From Cymbidium sinense (lineage: Eukaryota > Streptophyta > Magnoliopsida > Asparagales > Orchidaceae), in assembly GCA_021442155.1 (NCBI GenBank), contig CM038232.1, forward strand, positions 65,515,555 to 65,579,554: DNA of 64,000 nucleotides, written 5' to 3'. Each line of letters starts with the position of its first letter. Position 1 is the stretch's first letter. Position numbers and translations under genes: made by a program. Positions 22,001 to 35,332 of the stretch are shown here, piece by piece. Under the pieces are notes generated by a model that saw only the letters and a list, made by a program, of their open reading frames with translations, was not told where the DNA came from and made no database searches.

Positions 22001-25000
22001 TGGATCTAAATTATTTGATTAATGGCTAACATATGATTATTTAGTAAAGAGCAAAAATAATTTAAAATTTATTAGTAATAATAGCTAAATCATATATTTA
22101 TATCTTTCCACATCATGAAACTAAATGCAATAGATTCTTTTTTAAATTTAAAATATGAATTTATGAAACATATGGAATACAAATTTGTGAAAATTGAAAC
22201 AAAATAATTACATTATCAAATGATACATTTGGCTTCATTAAAATTTATGGAGGATCAGATTAAATAACCATACCTAAAGCCTAATCAAAATCCTTTTTAA
22301 GATTTTAGTTTTATGGTTTTGAGTTATTTAATCCTAAAGAGGAGAAACAACAATTAGTATTCAACCCATATCCATGTATATTTGTTAATAAATTTAAAGA
22401 GAATTTAAATGGTTTTATGAATTAATTAAATTTGACCAATTAATAATTCATTTAATTACCCTCTCAAAAATATCATAATTGGATTATTTATTAAGCAAGA
22501 GCCCACAAATTATTATGATATGCTTGAAAAATAAAATTTGCAATGTCCTAGGATTCTAATACAATTAAACTCATATTTAATAAATAATTAAATCAAGAAG
22601 ATTAAGTTCATTACTTTTATAATTCTCCACACCAATGGAGAATCATAATTTCATTAAAGATCCTTATATTAACTAAGCACATAAGGAGAGTCAATCAAAC
22701 ATATTTTTTATTAAATGAGTTAATTATGATTATTTTATATTTAAATTTCATCAAATTAATTAATTAATTAATTAAGCACCTTAAAGGTAATCTTGAAAAA
22801 TAATTAGGAAGAGAGGTCTTAATATATCTATTTTTTATTATCCTTACTATTATAATGTTTAATTAACACCCTTTAATCAATTTCATAATTTTCTTAATAT
22901 TAATAATTACTTAATTGCATAAGAGAGATAGTTTGATTTAAAATTTTGATTCTTTTAATTCACTTGAGAAATTAGCTCAAGAAAATTATGGGAGGAAGAG
23001 GCCATCCCATATATTCAACTTGTCAAATCTCAAGTTAATTAACCAAAGGATTAATACTTAATTAGAGTAATTAGTTAAAATTTTAAACCTTAATTAACCT
23101 TTATTTATTGAATGAAACCTATGGATTTTATTTTCTTGGAGTCTAATCTATTTAAGCTTTCTATAGAGTCTATTTATATGTATTTTATTTTATATAATTA
23201 GTTATGATTTTTTAAAGTTTTGTGTAATTAAAGTAATGAATTAATGCCTAATTAAACTTTAATTTAATTTCTTTTATAATTTAGTTTGATATAGAATGTC
23301 TTATTAAAATTTTAAGATCTTTGATATTTATCAAAGTGAATTGAATTATTTTGATGAATTTTCAGAATTTTTATAAATTTTATATAATTATTTATTTAAA
23401 AATAGCTAATTGTCTTAAAAAATTAATAACTCTTAGACCAGAAAGCTAATTAACTTGAAATTTTTATGATAAGTAGGCAAAGACGTTAAGTTTCTTTTCT
23501 AATTTTTTAAAGTTATATTGGTCTAGTATTTTGAGAGTAATTAAAGAAATATAGATTTTACTAAAACTCAAATTACTCCTAAAATATACATCTAAATTTG
23601 GGGTTTTTAGGCTCATTGGATTCCTCTTGAAAAGTAGAATCTATAGAGCCTTTATTTTGCATTTTTTTGGTTTTTATTTTTTCTGATTTTTTGAAGTCTA
23701 GGGATAGATCTAATAAAATAAATCAAAGATGAGATCTAATCATGCCCGTTCATTCTATCGAAGTAAGATGGATGGTTCAAAGATTATCTCCCTCATGGGA
23801 GGCAGACCAAATAGAGTTAGATTGATGAGATCTATTACAAACATCACAGGATCTCGTGATCTTCTAGAGATCTTAAGAGGAATTGCTTTATTTTGCATTG
23901 GGGAATTGAAAGAAAGAAAGTGCAATGAAATCTAAAGAAAATTCCTAGATTCGTACAATTTCTTTACCAAACACAAACACCTATGGTTGATCTAAAGTTT
24001 AAAAAAGTTATCTCACCAAAGTTCACACTCAGTAGATGCTAGAAGATCTTAGATCTTCTCTTTTGCCTCCCAATAGAATGCTACGACCACCATGCACCGC
24101 TCATTGGTAAAAAAATTGAAAGCTCTTTGACTTAAAGAGTATAAGAGGTGGGGAGAGGGTTTTCTTCTGGTTGGGAGGATGTGTATGTGTGTTTTATTTT
24201 TAAGTATGTTAAGAATAAAAGAAATGAGGTGTGCAAAAAAACCCACTTTTTTTCCATGCCCCCCATGTGAAGAAAGAAATATACATATTTTTTCTCCTCA
24301 TCCCGACATCAATATTTCTTTATTTTTTGTGTTTGGCGTGCTTTTTTCTTTATTAAAGCTGAAATTTTACTTGGTTTGATGTATGGGGAGATGAGTGAAC
24401 TTATTTTTGGGTTAAGATTTGAGTTGACTCATCTTAACCTAAATTAAAGTGAATCTTGTTTGCCCAATTGATTTTAAATTTAAAGTATATTAAACAAATT
24501 ATTTATAATACCTATAATTAATTAATGTAATTTAACTTAAGCATAAATCAACTCAATTTAACCTAAATAAGTCAAATTAGGCTAATTTGGGTTTACTGTC
24601 ATGGGCCAAATTAACCAAATCAGATAGATTAGACCCAAATGAGAGTTAAATTAAGTTTAATTAAGTTTTAAAAGTGATTAAAATAATTAATTTGATTCAA
24701 TTTTAATTTATTTTGATTTCATTTTAATTTAATTTGATTATGACTTGATAAGCTCATATAGGTCAATTTCGAGTTAGATTGACCAATTGAACAAATTGGC
24801 TAAATTGAGTGTCATTGAGAGTTGAGTCTTATTCAATAATCAACTTAAGAATAATTATAAGCATTAATTTGGTTTAGTTTAGGTTGAGTTAAGTTTTGAT
24901 TTAAACCTATCTTTTTATCCAAATTAGGTTTAATGGGTCAAACTGAGTTCACGTGGGTTAAATGACCAATATAACCCAGTCCGTTCAGGCTTTAATTATA

Positions 25001-25852
25001 TTTGATTGAGTATTTGAAATGGTATGGATTAATTGATTTTAATTAATTTGGATTTGATTTCGATTTAAACCTAATTTGGGCTAATTTGGGCTTAATGGAT
25101 TAAATCGGGGTTTACTTGAGTTAAATGACCAATTTGGTCAAATCAAACCCAAGAAAAATTTTAATATGTTCAAATATAATTTTAAAGTATTTTGGAATAT
25201 TTAATTTAAATTAATTTTGATCGGTTCAAGTTCATTTAGACTGGGTGACCCAATTAAGCTATTTGAGCCATCACTAGGTTAAGAATTAATTAGTTTAGTA
25301 TTCTATTATATTAATTTGATAAATATAAGCATTTAGGATGAATTAAATTGATCTAGTTTTAATTAGTTTGATTTTTGGCTTAGTGGGATCCACATAGGTC
25401 AACTCTAGGTCAGACGACTTGATTGACCTCTCTGAACCCGATCTAAATTTATTTTTTGGATTTTTTTATACTTATGTATTGATTCTGTGCCTTTGGTTTG
25501 GTTTGATTTGATTTAGTTTTGATTTTACAAGATTTTTTTTTGAATTTAATTGATTTTGAGCACAAATGGTTTAATTGAGTTAATCAAAATTAATTATCTT
25601 AATCTCGATTCAATTGAATTTAGATTTTATTTTAATTTATTATTTTAATTTTTGCTTTAGTTGAGGTTATGCACTTAACCAGTAATCACAATATCTTAAG
25701 TGCATAATTTGGAAGCTCCTAATCTAAGGTTGGAGATCCTAATTCACTAAGATTATGGTGATTATTAACCTCACTTGAGATTAATAAAGTACCTAGATTA
25801 AATCCTAGGTATAAGAGGAGGGTTGTTAACCTCGCTAAAAGTGAGGTCAACA
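19080..25852 (-). mobile_element. Long LTR (about 6.8 kb) of the Tat-type retroelement family, minus strand
   Basis: Read on the minus strand it starts TGTTGACCTCACTTTT (25852 downward), the same start as the plus-strand LTRs at 27439, 30721 and 35333. Its other end (about 19080-19300) matches in reverse the last 150 bases of the LTR at 35333-42435, with ACTATCTTGAAAGATAG, AATGGACTCAATCAC and the GTTAATTACATCCTA block in the same order. It contains the family's TTGACC-rich array (24420-25450) and one TTTAAGTAGCCCC-type block in reverse (21745-21860). The left boundary is approximate, and no target duplication is visible. Short open frames within it are not conserved genes. Confidence 0.75.
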
Positions 25853-27438
25853 TCGAATTTAATTGCTATGAATTTTATTTATGTTGGTCATGTGTCACTA
25901 TACCCAATTTCCATGTGTAACATCCATTTATTAGTCCTATTATGAAGATACACATAGTAAATTTTAAAATATTCTAATTTTTAAATCCCAAATCATTTTG
26001 AATTCATCAATGAATGAAGATGCACCCCATTCTATGTTATACAATCTTAAACTTAGGGATTGATTCACATGCAATGATCTTTTGATTTCTATAAGGGCAC
26101 ATGTAAGATGAGTGTCCATGTGAACAACATGAGTAATATTTGATGTTGTACATATAATTTACAAAATTTTTATTTGTTCTAAACTTTTTCCCATAACTAA
26201 AAATATACACAAAATGAAATCCCCATCAAGATGTGTGTTGAAGTGCAATGAATTTTTAATTCATCTCTTAAGTCTTTATTATGAGTACCAAATTGGCTTA
26301 TTCTAATAAACAGGTCATGCTTTAGTTCATCTATCATGAGAATCCCTTCTTCCAATAAATTACATTCCTTCTTAGGTTCTTTGTATAAATAGTCTTTCTC
26401 TTATAATTTGTTGTTTTTTTGCTTATTCTAACTCATGCAGTATTATGCTATGTTCATTTTTTTAAATCTATAATATTATTTATCATAATATAATATTTTT
26501 TTGAGTAATTCAAATCCATTGTATAATTATTTTGTTATTAAATGTATTTCATCATAAGTGAGGTTGTATACTAATTCTAAGTTCCTTGATTCAACTAAAG
26601 CCATTAAATACAAATTAATGACGTCATTCTCAAATTCACTAACAAATTTGTTCATAGATAAGTTAATCTCAAAAGATTGTTTTAGTCTACTTTTAAATTT
26701 TTTTAAAGGCTTCTTTGTCCTCTAATTTCTTCTTCTAAGTTAAGCCTTTAAGAGTTGGATACTCCCATTTAATATATGCTTTTTCTTAGACATAATTAAA
26801 ATATATTAGTAATAATTATCATTTTCTTACCCTCTTTTTAATTATTGAATTTTTTTCTTTTGAGAAGAAATTAAACTTTCTTGCCAATAAAGCTACAACT
26901 TTGTTGCTGGAATTTTTTTTCTCAAATTATTAGATTCTTCAATATTAAAGATAATACTTCTTCTTTGTCTTCTTTTTAAAATATTTGTTATTCTTTGACT
27001 GTGTTTTTATTCGTAAGTTATAAAGTGCTAAATAGTAGCTCAATATAACGTATAAATAAACTTCTAGATTTTACGATAGACATGAATGATCTTTGCATCC
27101 TATGACTTACGTAAAACCTATGAATTTTATTTACTAATTTTGCATTCAAATATTATTTTGAATGTAATAATTTTAGTAAATTAAATGTACATGTTAAAAA
27201 TAACTTCATTTAGTTTCATATAAAATAGTTTATAGTCATACATAAGAATGCAAATATGGGATTAATTTACCTCATTAGTACCCTTACATGTAATGCAAAG
27301 CTTATGCAATACTTTCATTCCTTGTGATGATTTTAAGATAATCCTAAGATAGCCTTGTGATTATTTTAAGACAAACCTAGATATTTCATAGATTAATTTC
27401 AAGATAATCCTAAGATAAAAATAAAAGTCAAAATTGGC
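25853..27438. other. Spacer between head-to-head LTRs
   Basis: This AT-rich stretch lies between the start of the minus-strand LTR and the start of the plus-strand LTR and does not resemble either. It is probably older host or transposon sequence. A minus-strand frame of about 55 codons near 26520-26690 is open but shows no family I recognise. Confidence 0.4.
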
Positions 27439-27879
27439 TGTTGACCTCACTTTTGAAGTGAGGATTGACCTTCCTCATCTTAGGCTTAAGAACCTTCTAG
27501 GAACTTGCATTTTCTTAGCAATAAGGCACTTCTAGTGACTAAGGGAATACTAAACTCAAGCTTAGAGACTTAGGAGGCATACCGTAAGCCCAGAATATGC
27601 CTTAGGACAAATAGGTTCTACCTATCCTATGGCCTAAACCAAGACCCATACTTATTTACTCATCCAAACCTAAACTCATATGAATGAGACACATCCAACC
27701 TCAACCTTACCTAATTAACCTCAATTGAATTTGTTTTCTAATCCAAGATCCAAGCCAAATTAACTTAGGCCTTAACCTAAGTTAGCCCTATCATGATCCT
27801 ATGATCCAACCCAAAACCCATTCAAGCAAACTAAATCCAACTTGATTTTCTTAATAACTCCAACCATTTAATATATAAT

Positions 27880-28930
27880 TTCAAACTCTTCCAACACTTG
27901 TAATGAAACCAATCAAATCAATTGAATTTGATCAACTCAAGTTAGCCTATTTGACCCAAAAAGTTCAAATGAGCCAAAACTCAATCAAGCCTAAGTCAAT
28001 TGCAATCAAAGTCACCAATCAACTCTAAATCTATCATTGAACCCCTCTTAACACTAATTGACACCAATTCAACCCAATCAACCCAATTGATTGACTTGAC
28101 CCAATGTGACCAAAATGATCAATTTGATTTAAAATTCAATCCAATCCAAATTGGATTAAATCAACCCATCCAATCCCTTCCACAATAATTGTTGATCATC
28201 CTTGATTACCCAATTACAATTAATTGAGCCAAATCAAACAAATTTGACCATTTAACCCAAATTGACCCAAATTGACCCAAATGACCAAATTAGACCAAAT
28301 TATGTTCTAAGAAAAATTAATTGCAATCAATGACTCCTATCAACCATAAATTTAGTATTGAACATGGCTCAACCACCAATTGAACCTAACCAAGTCAATT
28401 TGATCTCTTGACCCAAGTTCACCCAATTTGACCTAAAAGGCCAAATTAGGCCAAATCAAATCCTAAGCTAAATTAGATGAAACCAATGCATCTAAACAAT
28501 CAAAAATTGATTATTGAACAAGATCCAACCTTCAATTGAAACCAATTTGACTAAATCAACCCAATTGACCCACTTAGCCCAAATTAACCTAAAGAGTCCA
28601 ATTGAACCAAATCATTCCCTAATCTAGATCAATTCAAACCAACACTTACAATCATTCCCAAATGATCAATTGAACCTAAACCTAACACATGCCCAAGCCA
28701 ATTACGCCAATTTGGTAAATTTGACCAAATTGGTCAACTTAACCCATTTGGCCTAAATGAACCCAAGTGAGCCAAATCCACTTCAAATTGAATCAAACCA
28801 ATTGTACAAATGCATTTCAAATTACCAATTGAGCTCACACAAACCCTTGATTTGACCAAATTTAACCAATTGGTCAACTTAACCTAATTGAACCCAAATT
28901 GACCCATATGAGTTAAATTGAGCCAAGCCC
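27880..28930. repeat. LTR-internal array, about 150-bp units rich in TTGACC
   Basis: Diverged tandem units with a recurring order: CCAAATTGATTGNAA, then CATTGAAC or TTGAACATG, then GACCNAATTTGACC, then GGTCAACTTGACCCATTT. Landmarks recur at about 150-base steps. The same array is in the other LTRs at 31170-32170, 35780-36790 and 57570-58250, and in reverse at 24420-25450 and 50560-51345. Confidence 0.75.
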
Positions 28931-30017
28931 AACCAAACTTGGCATGACGCATCCTTAGGTCACTATGAACCTGCCCAAATGGACCCAACTCATGGTGAAC
29001 CCGATTGGGGTCAAACCCATTGAACCAACCTACCTCAATAGGACAAAATTTCCATTTGGATGGGTTCTCCACCTTCTTATCCCATGGCAGCTACCTTTGG
29101 CTCTTCTTGTACAAGAGGACCACTGACCCAATCTAACCCAAGGTTGTTGGGCTCAGCCTTTGGCCATGAAAGGGTGAATTCAGCCAAGGCACCCCATTGG
29201 TCGACCTAAGAAAGGTGGTACAGCCCATGCCACTCATTTGGCCACTCAAGAACCTCCACCTCAGCAGTCCCTTGCCACCTGCCCCACCTCGCCAAATGGT
29301 AAACTAAATTAATCTTAGCCTTTGGTTGGATGGAGGTATACTCCTCCCAAGATTCAAACTTCACGACCTTCCTCGAGCATTACACGCAGACCTTTTCTAG
29401 AGCTCCCCATGCACTCCACCATTGGCGAGACCATCCTCCGAGCAATATCGAGTGCCTCATCCGTCCAACCTCACCAAAAACTCCACTAAATCCAAATTAA
29501 CTCTTCCCCCACCTTCCCCTCACTCCAACAAGTCAAAATGAATCTTTTCCTGAGCAATTTGATCATCGGAAAGCACCCTTAGTCCAACTCCAATGAGTTT
29601 CATAGAGGCATTTGGTCCATAAAGTGAATGACGAAGAGGCAGCTCGTGATCTTCTCAACGGGGCTTCGTCTCTTTAAGATGAAGCTACCTTTGTTGACAA
29701 ACAACCGATCTTTAGCTTCGGTGAGGTAAAAATCTAGCAACCGTAGATTTCCCTCTAGGTGTTGGTCATTTTCGAAGTGAAATATGATTTCATGTGATTT
29801 TCATCATAAAATCTCTTTAGATTTCTCTATAATCATTTTGGAGTCGATTTTGCCGTCGAACGAGCTCCGGTGAGCTCAAATTGAGCATCGAAAGACGGAT
29901 GGTCTATCTTCTACCGCTCGGGAGACGATGGATCATCAACCGTCCATTTTTTATGATTAGAATGAATAGTCATGATTTTTCAATTTAATCCTTTCGAAAC
30001 CATGGGATTAATCTTGG

Positions 30018-30042
30018 TCGTCCGATCTGAGATCAGACGGTT
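30018..30042. promoter_or_regulatory. LTR stem-loop, copy 1
   Basis: GTCCGATCT and AGATCAGAC face each other around one base. It is the same site as copies 2-4 in the other LTRs, about 2.6 kb from the LTR start, shortly before the CCATGTGGAAA block. Confidence 0.6.
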
Positions 30043-33000
30043 AGGACAAAATCGCATCCGCCACCACCGAGTCAGCTGTCACGTTAGATGGTTTAAATAA
30101 ACAATACCGCGGTGCCATGTGGAAAGTGTTGTCATGCCAATTTTCGCGTGGCGCTGATAGTTTAAGTGGTTAATTAGGCATTAAAAATATAATTTAATGG
30201 CCAGAACTTCAAAATTTCATAACTAATTGTAGAAAAATCTAAAAAATATAAATAAACCCATTTTGAAAAGTTTAAACATTTGAGAATTTCATAAAATAAA
30301 ATCTCTAATATTTGATTAGCAAACATTACTTAATTAGAGTTTTAAATTTAGGTTAATTACTTTAATTAAGGCTTAATTACTTGGCTAAGTAATTCCAATT
30401 TTGGTAGAATAGTTTTATGTGATGTCTTCTGCCTCCCATAATATTCTTGGAATTATTGGTCATGTAATTTAAAGAATGTGAAATTTTCAATCCTAATTAC
30501 TCTCATTAATCAATTTAACATTCATTAAAATTGTTAAATTGTGAAAATTAAATAATTTCTGATAATTAATCATTATGAATAGTAGGAATGATGAGGGGGA
30601 ATAATTATGACCTCTCTTTTAATTATTTTCCTAAATGCATTTTTGTAGGATGGTTAATTAATACATATAATAATTAAGGATTAATTAAAAAAATTAATGA
30701 TAGGATAATAAATCAAATTATGTTGACCTCACTTTTAGAGAGGATTCAATCTTTCTATCATAGATTTAGGAATCTTCTAGACACTAAGAGCTCCTTAGTC
30801 ATAGGACATCTCTAGTGGCTAAGTGGACACTTAACCTAAGCCTAAAGACTTTAAGGGGATTAGCCATAGGATTAGGCTATGCCTTAGGACCTAGGGTGAC
30901 CTACCCATCCTATGGCTTAATCAAATCCATGACTACTTCCTTGGCCAAAATCCAATCTCAAGACCACATATCCAAATCTAATTGAATCTACAATCAAATT
31001 CAATCCCTCAAATCAAATCCAAATAACCTAAGTCTAAGCCCTATGATTTAGTCCTATGGACTTAGCCAAATCTCTCCAATCCAAACCAAATTCAATTAAT
31101 TTTCTCATAAGTCAATTCAATCCTTCAATCATCATTCTGAACCAAACCAAATCTACAACAAAAATTAATTATAGTCAAAACTAATTCAAATCAAACCAAG
31201 TTAACTCATTTGACCCAAAATATCCAAATGAGCCACTCCACTTGAATCCAAATAAATTGCAGCCAAAGCTATAAATCAATTCCAAATCAATATTAAAACT
31301 CAACTGAGCTCAAATAAAACCTCAATCAAGCCATTTGACCTATTTAGGCTCACTTGACCCAAAGTGACCTAAAGGACCAATTTGAGCCAATTTGCAATCC
31401 AACCTGAATTAGATTGAACCAAACCAACCAAGACCTCCCACAATGATTGTTGGTCATCCTTGATTGATCAACTGTAATCAATTGGGTCAAACTCAAGTTA
31501 ACCCACTTAACCTACGTGAGACAAATTAGCCAAATTTCACCCTGCCAAATTAATTGAAACTAACAATTCACATCAACCTAAGATCAATTCTTGAACATGA
31601 CTTGACCATCAATCGAGCCAAACCTAACCAAATTGGCCTTTTGACCAAGTTGACCTAATTGGACCTAAAAGATTAATTTGGGTCAAATCAAGATCTAACC
31701 CAAATTGATTGCAATCAATGGCTCAAGTTCATTCCAAATTGATCATTGAACATTATCAAAGCCTTGATTGAACCCAATTTGACAAATTAACCCAATTGAC
31801 CTATTTAGCCCAAATTGACCTAAGGGGTCAATTTGGCTTAAATCAAAACCAAATCTAAATTGATTCAAACCAAAGCCTACAATCATCTTCAATTGATCAA
31901 TTGAACATGAACCAATACCTAACCAAAGCTAATTTGGCCAATTTGGCCAAATTGGTCAACTTGACCCATTTGAACTTGAATGGGTCAAATACAAATCTAA
32001 GCCAAGTTGAACCAAACCAATTCCATCAAAACATTCCAAATACTCATTTGAACTTGACCCAAGCCTTAGTTTGACCCAATTTGACCAATTGGTCAACTTG
32101 ACCCAAGCTAGCTCAATTTAACATACATGGGTCAAATTGAGTCAAACCTCTTCAAACCAAGCCCAAACCCAATGAAACTTGACATGACCCATCCTTGACT
32201 CATCTTGGGTCAGCCAAAATAAACCCAATCTAAATTGAACCAAATCTAACCCATTACACAATATATAAAGGCCTCCATATAAGACAAAAATCTAAATTAG
32301 GTGGTTAACTACCCTCCTTTGCATTTGACAGCCACCCAAAGCTTAGAATGGAACCCTACCTAGGTGGCTAGCTTAACCCATAGTGGCTAGGTCAACCATA
32401 GGCCAAGGGGGTCTTGTCCCCTCCGGCCTCCTATGTCGGTCGGATGGCCGAAAATGATCTAATGGATCTTGGTCGTCCAATCCATGGGAGAAGGGGGTAT
32501 ACCCCCTCCATTCGATCTAATTCAAAAACTTGAACCCTCAGTGAGCCCTAGCAGCCACAGATGAGTTCCGTGAGTGCATTCCTGTCACCAAAAAACACCA
32601 ACCCGAGCTAAACAGAGCACCCCTTCTATCTGACCATCTCAAAACTCAACCCCACTTCAATTAAATCTTCCCACATAATCACCAAGCTTCAACAAAGTGA
32701 AATGAATAATTTCCTGAGCTCCCTGATCACTAGAAGTACCTCCTAGGCTAACTCTAGAGAGGATTGCTGTGGTGCATGGTCCTCAGATCAATTGACGGGG
32801 AGGAATCACACCATTTTTTCAATAAAGGTTTGTCTCATCAATGCAAAGCTACCTCGGTCAGTTCACCACCGGTGTTGAGCTCCTACGAGATAATTTTTCA
32901 GCAAACTGAGTTTTTTTAATTTTTGTTTGGCTTTATCAAAGTGGATGTTGATTTTGTGCGAATCCAACCATTATATCTCTTAGGATCTCCCTTGTGAAGG

Positions 33001-33197
33001 CGTGGGATCAATCCAGAGTCAATCCGAGCTCCAACAAGCTTAAATTGGGTGGTGAAAGGTTGACGGTGTCCGTCTTCTATCGCGCGGGAGATGATAGATC
33101 ACGTGCCATCCATTTGGTGTGATCGAAATGGATGGTAGTGATTAATTCATTAAATTAATTTGATTTATTCCCTTAGGAACCACAAGTTTAATCTCCG

Positions 33198-33221
33198 TCA
33201 TCCGATCTAAGATCGGACAGT
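33198..33221. promoter_or_regulatory. LTR stem-loop, copy 2
   Basis: TCCGATCTAAGATCGGA is a perfect odd-length palindrome. The position and flanks match the other LTR copies. The role is unknown; a protein-binding operator or an RNA hairpin are both possible. Confidence 0.6.
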
Positions 33222-34734
33222 GGAGATGAAACTACATCCGTCGCCACCATGTAAGCGCCTCTTCGGATGAGTTTAAGTAACCAATCTTACAGTGCCATGT
33301 GGAAAGTGCGCCACATTAGTGATTCGCATGATGCCAACTGGATTAGGTTTAAGTAGGCTTAATTAATCCATTTTAATGGCTGAAACTTTGAAAAATCATA
33401 ACTAATTATGAAAAATTAAAAAAATACAAATAAATACTCATTTTAAAGGTAATTTAGAGGAGAATTAATAAAAATTATTTTCATTGGATTTTAAATAGAA
33501 ATTAAGGCTTAATTAAAGTTTAAATGTAAACATAATTAGCTTAATTAAGTTCTAATTACTTGGGCAATTAATTCTAAACTTTGTGTGTTGTTTTAATAGG
33601 ATGATCTATGCCTCCCATGATTTTATTGGAATTTATTGCTTAGCAACTATGAGAAATTAAAGATTCAAACATTAATTACCCTATTTAATTAATTTAATGA
33701 TTAATTAACATTCAAAATAGCAAGAATTAATTAATTAAAGTTTATTAATCATTATTTTACATTGAATGGAAGAAGGGGAAGGGATTAGGACATCTTTCTT
33801 AATCTCTTTCCAAAATCCATTTAATTTCAAGAAGATTAATTAAGGTAGGGATTAATTAAGTAGTTATTTGATTGATTAATCAAACTAAAATGAAAATCAT
33901 ATCAAATAATTAATAATGAAACTAAGGGTTCCTCTTTATGTATTTTATAACATAAAGACCCTTTAAGGAAATTATGATTAACCCATAAATGTGGGAAAAT
34001 CATAAGAGTACTTAAATAGATTTTTTAATCTATTTAATCTTTAATTATGAGTCAATTACATTAGGTTTTTAAGAGCATTGCAATTTCATTTTCTCATATG
34101 TTCATTTCATTTGTGGCTCATAATTAAGTGATTAATCAAATTAAAGAAGCACAGGGAAGGATAATTAAGTGATTTAATTGATATTTCAACTTAACTAATT
34201 CATAAAAATTCATTTAAGTATCTTGCCTTGAACTAATTAAGATCACCAACATGGGAATGAGGTGAAAACAACAAATAATTTCTTTTATCTTTAAATTAAC
34301 TCAAATCAAAAACTAAATCAATAAGAAACTTTGGTTTTTCTTAAACAATTTTATTTAATATAATTGTCCTTAGGAATTAATTTAGTTGAGTGAATCACAT
34401 GTTTATGTTTAATTGTTTCTTTACAATTACTTTAAATATTGTACATCATATGGTTTCATGCATCCATGTTTTCAAATCCAAATAAATCAAATGAAATCTA
34501 TTTATGTAAGCTTGCATGTGTTGACTTAATTTATTATATGTGTGGCTATTATTGTTATTAAATCCAAATTTATTTTTCAAAGCTTCTAAATTAATAATAA
34601 TGTTTGAAATGATAATATTTATGAAATCACATAGGGGTTGCATGTGCTTATAGCTTAAAGATATGAATGTGGAGCTCTCTTTCTTATGATTCATATACAG
34701 ATTTACATAGGTTTGAATGGTAATGGGAATATAG

Positions 34735-35332
34735 TCAAGACATCCCAAGAATACGAGGCTTTAAGTAGCCCCAAGGAGATTATTTGATAAATTCCATGGT
34801 TAATAATGACACGTACTTAGTTGATTTTATTTCTATGTATATTTGTATAAGAATTTGAATAAAGCTTTAATTCATATACATAAATAATTCAATCAAATAA
34901 AGTACAATTTAGCAAAATTCTCTTTATCCTAATTATCTATACATCTATATGTATTTAAGAAAGAAAATATATAGTGAGGATATCTCGGGACTACGAGGCT
35001 TTAAGTAGCCCCAAGGAGGTCATTTGATTACCTCACTTCTCTAGTTAACAACGACACATATTTACTCATATCTTTTATACATGTATGTGTATACCTAATC
35101 AAAAAAAATGAGAATCCTATTTTTTACTAAAAATGCATGCATTCATAATTATTTAACTAATTGAGTTGATTAGTCATGTGATTTGGAGCCTTCTTTCCTA
35201 TGTTAATGTGTACAAATCTACATGTGTTTGAATGCAAATAGGTATATAGTCTAGACATTTTAGGAACATGAGGCTTTAAGTAGCTCCAAGTGGGTCATTT
35301 GATTACCTCACTTCCCTGGTAAACAATGGCAC
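34735..35332. repeat. LTR-internal tandem blocks, GAGGCTTTAAGTAGCCCC type (3 copies)
   Basis: Blocks starting at 34755, 34995 and 35270 (240 and 275 apart) each read GAGGCTTTAAGTAGCCCCAA, then GGTCATTTGATTACCTCACTT, then AACAATG or AATAATG. The AT-rich text between blocks varies more. The third is cut by the next LTR. Confidence 0.85.

Larger units (their letters stand above)
27439..30720 (+). mobile_element. 5' portion of a long LTR, cut by the next LTR
   Basis: Starts TGTTGACCTCACTTTTG and runs in the family order: start block, TTGACC-rich array (27880-28930), a GC-richer block with proline-type codons (29090-29560), the stem-loop at 30018-30041, the CCATGTGGAAA block (30115), then AT-rich text. 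It stops at 30720 in the middle of the LTR body, where a second TGTTGACCTCAC begins. About the last half of the LTR is missing here. The five bases before the next LTR are AATTA. Confidence 0.8.
30721..35332 (+). mobile_element. 5' portion of a second long LTR, cut by the third
   Basis: Same family and order as its neighbours: TTGACC array (31170-32170), GC-richer block (32300-32760), stem-loop (33199-33220), CCATGTGGAAA (33294), and three copies of the GAGGCTTTAAGTAGCCCC block (34755, 34995, 35270). It ends inside the third of these, after AACAATGGCAC, where the LTR at 35333 begins. In intact copies the text goes on as ACACATAC, so the break is inside the LTR, not at its end. Confidence 0.85.

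Noticed and set aside
23729..23935. 68-codon plus-strand frame
   Set aside because: It lies in the minus-strand LTR, in the region matching the non-coding body of other LTR copies.
26510..26690. Minus-strand frame of about 55 codons between the head-to-head LTRs
   Set aside because: Open and protein-like, but flanked by stops, without a recognisable family or supporting neighbour.
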